This document shows, piece after piece, positions 1 to 4,087 of a DNA stretch of 6,057 nucleotides. The stretch comes from Blastocatellia bacterium. GTDB lineage: Bacteria; Acidobacteriota; Blastocatellia; Pyrinomonadales; Pyrinomonadaceae. The notes under the pieces are model-generated. The model had not been told where the DNA came from, searched no databases, and saw nothing but the letters and a program-made list of their open reading frames with translations. The position numbers were made by a program, and so were the translations under genes. The stretch lies in assembly GCA_003175865.1 (NCBI GenBank), contig PSRF01000049.1, positions 1-6,057 on the forward strand. The letters run 5' to 3'. Numbering within the stretch: the first letter of the stretch is position 1; each line of letters begins with the position of its first letter.

Positions 1-2
1 TT

Positions 3-1529
3 GAGTTGCTCAACGAGTCGCATGTGGACTTTCGTCAAGGCGTCGAGCCGGACCTGGTAAAACGCGAGCGTGAAATCAGCCAACTGTTGAATGCCAAAGC
101 ACAGCGCCAGATTCAACTGACAGCGCGCAATGGAAGCAAACAGGAAATTGATACTCTCAACAAGGAAATCAGCGCACTCGAAGATGAATATCAACAAGTG
201 CAGGTAGCGATTCGTAAAGCGAGTCCAGCGTACGCGGCGTTGACACAACCTCAGCCGCTCGAGCTGCAAGACATTCAAAAACAACTCGATCCCAACACAG
301 TATTGCTGGAGTACTCGCTTGGCGATGAACGCAGCTACGTTTGGGCTGTCACGCCTAACTCTTTGAAGTCTTATGAACTAGCCAAGCGGGACGAGATTCA
401 AGCAAAAGTAAAGCAGGTTTACGATGCGTTGACTGCTCGGAGTGTTGTGAAGTCAATCGAAACTCCGGCCCAACGACAAGATCGAATCAACGAGGCTGAT
501 TTACTGTTTCAGCAAAGCGCCGCAGAATTAAGTAAGCAGGTACTTGATCCAGTATCGAGTGAGCTCGGGAACAAGCGAATAGTGGTCGTTGCAGATGGTG
601 CACTGCAATACATTCCGTTTGCTGCTTTGTCAGTGGTCAGTAGTCCGTTATCAGTTGCAAAGAACACCGGACAACTGACGACTGACAACGGACAAAAATA
701 TCGGCCACTGGTTCTCGATCATGAATTAATTACTTTGCCTTCAGCTTCAGCACTGGCAGTTCAGAGACGGAATCTTGAAAACAGAACCGTTGCGCCGAGA
801 TCGCTAGCTGTTATTGCTGACCCGGTTTTTTCCTCAAATGATTCGCGGTTGACAAAAACTGTGAAGGTCGCTGACACAAACCAGGAATCTACCGCTGACG
901 ACACAAGAATCATCGAACATTTGTCTACCAACTCAAGTGGCGGGCTGACTATCTCTCGTTTGCCTTTCACTCGACAGGAGGCTGATCAGATACTCGCAGT
1001 CGCGCCTTCAGCTTCTAATTTGAAAGCAGTCGATTTTCGAGCGACCCGATCTCTTGCCATGAGTGATGAGCTAAGCAAGTATCGTTACGTACACTTTGCT
1101 ACGCATGGTTATCTCGACAGCGCTCGTCCTGACCTGTCCGCGATTGTTTTATCGCTAGTGGATCAGCAAGGAAAACCACAAGACGGGTTCTTGCGTTCGC
1201 ACGACATTTTTAATTTAAAACTCCCGGCGGAACTCGTTGTCTTGAGTGCTTGCGAAACAGGTTTAGGAAAAGATGTTAAGGGTGAAGGACTTGTTGGACT
1301 GACACGAGGGTTCATGTATGCAGGTGCACGTCGTGTGACTGTGAGCTTGTGGAACGTGAACGACAAGGCGACTGCGACATTGATGACGAATCTTTACGCC
1401 GGAATATTGAAAGTTCGGAAGACCCCGGCTGCAGCATTACGCGCTGCGCAGATCGAGATGATGAGATCTAAGCAATGGACGTCGCCGTATTATTGGGCAG
1501 CATTTGTGATGCAAGGGGATTGGAAGTAA
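3..1529 (+). CDS. CHAT-domain caspase-like cysteine peptidase, 5'-truncated by window edge
   Basis: This is the C-terminal part of a CHAT (caspase HetF associated with TPRs) protein, a clan CD cysteine peptidase family. The frame is open to the left edge with no credible start. The first possible initiator, TTG at 6, lacks a ribosome binding site, so the gene very probably begins upstream, where such proteins usually carry TPR repeats. Numbering from that TTG, residues 13-72 look like coiled coil. Residues 73-125 are the usual pre-CHAT segment (LDPNTVLLEYSLGDERSYVW), and the CHAT fold runs from about 170 to 505. The catalytic His is H367 in HFATHG and the catalytic Cys is C416 in LSACETG, followed by the conserved GEGLVGLTRGF and SLWNVND motifs, so the peptidase should be active. 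Residues about 208-230 appear to be an extra loop encoded by a palindromic repeat. A secreted DUF4384 gene follows after 26 bp. The substrate is unknown, and cell location cannot be judged without the N-terminus. Confidence 0.93.
   Translation, partial: ELLNESHVDFRQGVEPDLVKREREISQLLNAKAQRQIQLTARNGSKQEIDTLNKEISALEDEYQQVQVAIRKASPAYAALTQPQPLELQDIQKQLDPNTVLLEYSLGDERSYVWAVTPNSLKSYELAKRDEIQAKVKQVYDALTARSVVKSIETPAQRQDRINEADLLFQQSAAELSKQVLDPVSSELGNKRIVVVADGALQYIPFAALSVVSSPLSVAKNTGQLTTDNGQKYRPLVLDHELITLPSASALAVQRRNLENRTVAPRSLAVIADPVFSSNDSRLTKTVKVADTNQESTADDTRIIEHLSTNSSGGLTISRLPFTRQEADQILAVAPSASNLKAVDFRATRSLAMSDELSKYRYVHFATHGYLDSARPDLSAIVLSLVDQQGKPQDGFLRSHDIFNLKLPAELVVLSACETGLGKDVKGEGLVGLTRGFMYAGARRVTVSLWNVNDKATATLMTNLYAGILKVRKTPAAALRAAQIEMMRSKQWTSPYYWAAFVMQGDWK
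629..693. repeat. In-frame palindromic heptamer array inside the CHAT gene
   Basis: Four tandem heptamers of consensus GTCAGTN lie at 629-656. After a 9-base spacer (657-665), four more of the same consensus lie in reverse complement at 666-693, read as (N)ACTGAC or (N)ACGGAC. Paired end to end, the arms match at 21 of 28 positions by my count. The array is 65 bp, lies wholly within the CHAT reading frame without breaking it, and encodes residues about 208-230, rich in Ser, Thr, Val, Asn and Gln. It falls between two well-conserved CHAT strands (ADGALQYIPFAAL and YRPLVLDHELITLPSASAL), where homologues I recall have only a short turn. It resembles a repeat element tolerated as a surface loop. 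Confidence 0.6.
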
Positions 1530-1540
1530 ACCTTGAGGGC

Positions 1541-1550
1541 AGGAAGAAGG
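1541..1550 (+). promoter_or_regulatory. Ribosome binding site of the DUF4384 gene
   Basis: The purine run AGGAAGAAGG ends five bases before the ATG at 1556. It supports that start over the in-frame ATG at 1475 inside the CHAT gene. The 1556 start places a signal peptide exactly at the N-terminus. Confidence 0.7.
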
Positions 1551-1555
1551 AAAGC

Positions 1556-2461
1556 ATGAGAGCCAAGTTGTTTTTGTTGATACTGTCGATAGTTTCAATG
1601 TTAATCGTCGGCAGTGCCATCGCGCAGAACAGTGATGAGACCACACGAAAGCTTTGGGACACAGCTTTCATCAACAACACCACAAACAAGCCAGCGGTAC
1701 GACGAAAGCAGCGCAGCTATCGTGTGGCAACGCCGCGGGTATCAACCGAAAATGTTGCACCTGATTCTGTTGTTGGAGTAACGATTTGGCGTCTTCGACC
1801 GGCGGTTGCCGCAGATTCAGGTGAGCGAATTATAGTTCACGAGGGTAGTGAGGCTAAGCAGTGGTTACCGGAACGAATTTCGGCAGACACGAAACTCGTT
1901 CAGGGCGACAAGTTAAGAATCAGCATAGAAGGAGCTCGCAAGGGTTATCTCTACGTGATTGATCGTGAACAGTATGCAGACGGAAGCGTCGGTGAGCCCT
2001 ATCTGATTTTTCCTACGACCAGAACGCTCAAAGGTGACAATCAAGTTGATATCGGCAGATTAACCGAGATACCAGCGCAGGATGATGATCCGCCTTATTT
2101 TACGGTCAAGAAGTCCAGAGCTGATCATATCGCTGAGGTCGTAAGTGTACTCGTGAGTCCAGCTCCACTCGAAGGATTCAAGATTACCGATCAGGCGCAG
2201 AAGTTATCTGAAGAACAGGTCGCGGTCTGGGAAAAACAGTGGAGCACTGGAGTTGGATTTCTCGAAATGGAAAAGACTGCTGGTCAAGCATGGACCAGGG
2301 AAGAACGTGATGCGGGTGGAACAAATACGCGTGCGTTGACCGCAAACGGACCAGCACCACAATTATTGTTTTACCGTGCTGCTGCGAAACCTAACGAACC
2401 ACTTTTCGTGAAGTTGCATTTGTGGTATCGCGGGCCTACTAAGCGCACGGCAAATCACTGA
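1556..2461 (+). CDS. Secreted DUF4384 domain protein
   Basis: This 301-residue protein has a clear Sec signal peptide: MRAK, a hydrophobic core at residues 5-22, and a probable cut after AIA at residue 23. Residues 24-70 form a basic, probably disordered linker (RRKQRSYR). A DUF4384 domain follows at roughly 75-205, recognised from VGVTIWRLRP, the stretch GYLYVIDREQYADG (130-143), EPYLIFPT (147-154), the acidic PAQDDDPPYF and SVLVSP. Residues 206-301 form a conserved-looking C-terminal region (VAVWEKQW, FLEMEK, APQLLFYR) that I recall in Acidobacteriota homologues. The function of DUF4384 is not established. It is often found fused to or near caspase-like peptidases, and here it directly follows a CHAT peptidase gene, so a role as partner, substrate or regulator outside the cytoplasm is a reasonable inference. 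There are no membrane segments beyond the signal and no visible catalytic motif. The gene ends four bases before the first 67-bp element, whose left hairpin can serve as its terminator. Confidence 0.9.
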   Translation: MRAKLFLLILSIVSMLIVGSAIAQNSDETTRKLWDTAFINNTTNKPAVRRKQRSYRVATPRVSTENVAPDSVVGVTIWRLRPAVAADSGERIIVHEGSEAKQWLPERISADTKLVQGDKLRISIEGARKGYLYVIDREQYADGSVGEPYLIFPTTRTLKGDNQVDIGRLTEIPAQDDDPPYFTVKKSRADHIAEVVSVLVSPAPLEGFKITDQAQKLSEEQVAVWEKQWSTGVGFLEMEKTAGQAWTREERDAGGTNTRALTANGPAPQLLFYRAAAKPNEPLFVKLHLWYRGPTKRTANH

Positions 2462-2465
2462 TTTT

Positions 2466-2532
2466 TGGAGTGCGCGGACTCTGTCGGTGCTTTTTAATAT
2501 TCGACGAGCGCTGACAGAGTCAACGCACTCCA
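2466..2532. repeat. 67-bp double-palindrome element, copy 1
   Basis: A 25-bp left arm (2466-2490), a 17-base centre (2491-2507) and a 25-bp right arm (2508-2532) form an inverted repeat, beginning TGGAGTGCG and ending CGCACTCCA. The arms pair at 21 Watson-Crick and 2 G-T positions of 25. Each arm is itself a near-palindrome of 8+3+8 bases. The element matches copy 2 in the same orientation at 60 of 67 positions by my count. It starts four bases after the DUF4384 stop and ends 12 bases before the VOC start codon. It is non-coding, carries no transposase, and may be a REP-like or MITE-like mobile repeat. Confidence 0.85.
2472..2495 (+). terminator. Imperfect intrinsic terminator after the CHAT/DUF4384 pair
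   Basis: The left arm of copy 1 folds as an 8-bp stem (2472-2479 with 2483-2490, loop 2480-2482) with one G-G mismatch and one G-T pair. It is followed at once by TTTTT (2491-2495). It lies ten bases past the DUF4384 stop. It is weaker than its counterpart in copy 2, so some read-through into the VOC gene is plausible. Confidence 0.6.
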
Positions 2533-2539
2533 GGGAGGG
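2533..2539 (+). promoter_or_regulatory. Ribosome binding site of the VOC gene
   Basis: GGGAGGG lies five bases before the ATG at 2545 and begins at the base after the end of repeat copy 1. Only 12 bases separate element and start codon, so no separate promoter fits between them. Confidence 0.75.
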
Positions 2540-2544
2540 CGCAC

Positions 2545-2910
2545 ATGATTAAGACGAAGGGTTTAACTCACCTTCACCTAATGGTGAAGGATGTGCAGCG
2601 TTCACTCGCATTTTATAAGACGGTTTTTGGAATGGAAGAACAGTTCTGGGGCACACCTGAGCTCGTCTTTTTGCAGACGCCTGGTTCGAATGATCTCATT
2701 GCGTTGCATCAAGCCGAAGACAGGGAAGCTACCGGTGTGAGCGGCGGTATTCTCCATTTTGGTTTCGCGTTAACCGACGACCAGAGTCTTGATGCGGCGA
2801 TTGAGGAGGTTATTTCTGCGGGTGGAACTTTGAAGAAGCGCGGCGAGTTTAGACCAGGTTTGCCATTCGCTTATGTGCGCGATCCGGACGGCTATGAAAT
2901 TGAGTTGTGA
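2545..2910 (+). CDS. VOC superfamily (glyoxalase/dioxygenase fold) protein
   Basis: This is a small cytoplasmic protein of 121 residues, the usual length for a single-subunit vicinal oxygen chelate (VOC) protein made of two beta-alpha-beta-beta-beta modules. Module 1 shows LTHLHLMVKDVQRSLAFYKTVFGM (residues 7-30). Module 2 shows GILHFGFALTD (68-78) and ends with the hallmark DPDGYEIEL (113-121). By alignment with glyoxalase I and extradiol dioxygenases, the likely metal ligands are H9, H71 and E120. The fourth glyoxalase ligand, Glu in the motif LIEL, is Ala here (LIAL, residues 51-54), with H55 close by. That favours a two-His-one-carboxylate site or a non-glyoxalase activity. The substrate cannot be told from sequence: lactoylglutathione-type lyase, dioxygenase and antibiotic-binding proteins share this fold. 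The gene stands alone between two direct copies of the 67-bp element, with no promoter space between copy 1 and the start codon. Confidence 0.9.
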   Translation: MIKTKGLTHLHLMVKDVQRSLAFYKTVFGMEEQFWGTPELVFLQTPGSNDLIALHQAEDREATGVSGGILHFGFALTDDQSLDAAIEEVISAGGTLKKRGEFRPGLPFAYVRDPDGYEIEL

Positions 2911-2918
2911 TTTGGAGT

Positions 2919-2942
2919 GCGCCGACTCCGTCGGCGCTTTTT
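2919..2942 (+). terminator. Intrinsic terminator of the VOC gene
   Basis: GCGCCGAC (2919-2926) and GTCGGCGC (2930-2937) form a perfect GC-rich 8-bp stem with a three-base loop, followed directly by TTTTT (2938-2942). It begins eight bases past the VOC stop. This is a textbook rho-independent terminator made from the left arm of repeat copy 2. Confidence 0.85.
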
Positions 2943-2950
2943 AATGTTCG

Positions 2951-2973
2951 AAAAGCGCTGACAGAGTCAGCGC
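2951..2973 (-). terminator. Intrinsic terminator of the TPR-like gene
   Basis: Read on the minus strand, the right arm of copy 2 gives GCGCTGAC and GTCAGCGC as a perfect 8-bp stem with a three-base loop (2955-2973), followed by TTTT (2954-2951). It lies 11 bases beyond the stop codon of the minus-strand gene. The T-tract is short, so it is a slightly weaker terminator than its plus-strand partner. Confidence 0.75.
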
Positions 2974-2984
2974 ACTCCAAGGCG

Positions 2985-3947
2985 TTACGGTTTTGGTGGA
3001 GGAGGTTTGCTCAAGACCGTTGTAATCAAATCATTCAGGCCTGCATCAGAATCAGCGTGTCGAAACTTGTAATAGCTAGTCAGCGTCCCCATCCATGCGG
3101 TTTTTGCCTGTGCATACTTTGGATCTGATCCTGCTGCTGCCACCGCACGCGCATATGCGTCGATCATGTGGTCGATAATGACGTTTAGCTTCTCTAAAGC
3201 TGCTTTGCTTTCCGGAGTCTCGGGCTTATTCGCGTATTGCGTTTGATAAGCCGTCGACATAGTACGGTAAGGACCACTCTCGTAGCCGAATGCGAGGTAG
3301 GAATAAGTCGACGCCTGCTTCTTAAGCTCCGTATCAAACTGCAGCGCCTTCAACAATGGATCGATTACCTGATCGGGAGAACTCTTCAAAAGTGATGCGA
3401 TGCTGTAATAGAGATAAGCGAGCGTATCATCCTTGCCTTTGAACGGAGCCCAATCCGTGACAGTCTTTCCCGATTCCAAAGCTTGAATTGCTTTGCGCGC
3501 ATGGGCGATCGCTTCAGTGTTGTAGGACTCGTTCTTGGTCGTCGTCGCAGCCAGAAAACCTGCGTAACCCAAATCGATGTGAGCTTTCAAATACTCTGGC
3601 TCATCCGCAAGTATCTGTCCGCCAACTTTGAAGGCCTCTGCAAAATTCTTGTCGTTATAAATGAGAACTGGCAGTTTTAGTTTTCGATCTTCGCGTTCAA
3701 ACAGCCCTACCCACTGTTGAATGTACTTTGAATATTGGTCGTTATCCTTGCCATACTTCGCCAGGTAGTCTTTCCCTGCCTGGTACGCCGCACGCGGATT
3801 CGGCACTCGGTTATCGACGAACTTCTTGTACATCTCGATCTTTACCGGGTCGTCCGTCTCCTGCGCGAAAACACACGTATTAAAAGCCCCTGCCGACAAC
3901 CCAATTAAAAACAGCGCAATCGCCAGTTTTCTTAAAAGTCGATCCAT
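2985..3947 (-). CDS. Secreted TPR-like helical-repeat protein of unknown function
   Basis: This protein has 320 residues. The N-terminus MDRLLRK, a hydrophobic run at residues 8-27 and a probable signal-peptidase I cut after VFA (residue 28) indicate export. The cysteine at 25 is not in a proper lipobox, so a lipoprotein is unlikely. The mature part is predicted to be nearly all helical and rich in Ala, Tyr and Lys. Residues 103-160 resemble two TPR-like helix pairs (FAEAFKVGGQILADEPEYLK, then AIAHARKAIQAL), with further helical hairpins at 174-222 and 247-295. The C-terminus is proline-rich (KPPPPKP). Such proteins act as protein-interaction scaffolds, and I see no catalytic motif. The start is supported by GGAGG (3961-3957), nine bases before the ATG. 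It converges on the VOC gene and diverges from the aconitase gene. I recognise the general type from Blastocatellia but cannot name a role. Confidence 0.85.
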   Translation of the reverse strand: MDRLLRKLAIALFLIGLSAGAFNTCVFAQETDDPVKIEMYKKFVDNRVPNPRAAYQAGKDYLAKYGKDNDQYSKYIQQWVGLFEREDRKLKLPVLIYNDKNFAEAFKVGGQILADEPEYLKAHIDLGYAGFLAATTTKNESYNTEAIAHARKAIQALESGKTVTDWAPFKGKDDTLAYLYYSIASLLKSSPDQVIDPLLKALQFDTELKKQASTYSYLAFGYESGPYRTMSTAYQTQYANKPETPESKAALEKLNVIIDHMIDAYARAVAAAGSDPKYAQAKTAWMGTLTSYYKFRHADSDAGLNDLITTVLSKPPPPKP

Positions 3948-4028
3948 CTAAACGATCCTCCGCTCGAGCTTCGCCATCAGTTCAGTTAGACGCCTGAATG
4001 GCCGCTAAGGGTTTTATCATCCCGAGGT

Positions 4029-4034
4029 TATAAT
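4029..4034 (+). promoter_or_regulatory. Probable -10 box for the aconitase gene
   Basis: TATAAT is a perfect sigma-70-type -10 hexamer. It would place the transcript start near 4041, giving a leader of about 47 bases before the ATG at 4088. The -35 region (around 4006-4011, taaggg) does not match consensus, so the promoter may need an activator or be weak. Confidence 0.5.
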
Positions 4035-4076
4035 CAAATTTCTTATGATGCAATCTGCTTTAATAGAGTTCTTATC

Positions 4077-4083
4077 AGGGGAG
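4077..4083 (+). promoter_or_regulatory. Ribosome binding site of the aconitase gene
   Basis: AGGGGAG lies four bases before the ATG at 4088. An in-frame TAG stop at 4064-4066 rules out a longer N-terminus, so this site fixes the start and shows that no upstream HEAT domain belongs to this gene. Confidence 0.75.
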
Positions 4084-4087
4084 ACTC

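Larger units (their letters stand above)
2913..2979. repeat. 67-bp double-palindrome element, copy 2
   Basis: This copy has the same structure and orientation as copy 1: left arm 2913-2937, centre 2938-2954, right arm 2955-2979. The arms pair at 22 Watson-Crick and 1 G-T positions of 25. Here both internal 8-bp palindromes are perfect. It fills the gap between the convergent VOC and TPR-like genes, starting two bases after one stop codon and ending five bases before the other. Confidence 0.88.
3948..4087. promoter_or_regulatory. Divergent intergenic region between the TPR-like and aconitase genes
   Basis: This 140-bp gap holds the upstream regions of two genes pointing away from each other, so promoters for both are expected here. 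On the plus strand there is a consensus -10 box at 4029-4034. On the minus strand the best candidate is TTGATT (4037-4032) with an AT-rich GATAAAA downstream, which is weak. I see no clear operator, riboswitch or long inverted repeat. Confidence 0.55.

Noticed and set aside
6..8. TTG as the true start of the CHAT gene
   Set aside because: The frame stays open to the window edge, no ribosome binding site can be seen, and CHAT proteins of this type normally carry a long TPR region before this point.
3..1529. CHAT gene as part of a CRISPR-linked Craspase (gRAMP/TPR-CHAT) system
   Set aside because: There is no CRISPR array, no Cas7-type effector and no CARF domain in the window. The pre-CHAT region is of the common HetF-like type.
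1475..1555. Longer N-terminus for the DUF4384 protein from an ATG inside the CHAT gene
   Set aside because: It would bury the obvious signal peptide behind 27 residues and overlap the CHAT gene by 55 bases. The ATG at 1556 has its own ribosome binding site and places the signal peptide at the N-terminus.
761..1689. Minus-strand open frames under the CHAT and DUF4384 genes
   Set aside because: They are short antisense shadows of well-supported genes, with unlikely composition and no start signals.
2466..2979. The VOC gene as an integron cassette with attC sites
   Set aside because: The repeats lack the attC core sites and R'/R'' box layout, and there is no integrase. The nested 8-bp palindromes followed by T-tracts fit terminators or REP-like repeats better.
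2907..3128. Plus-strand frame running through repeat copy 2 into the TPR-like gene
   Set aside because: It translates the palindromic repeat and then the antisense of a signal-peptide-bearing gene. The terminator hairpin makes transcription through it unlikely.
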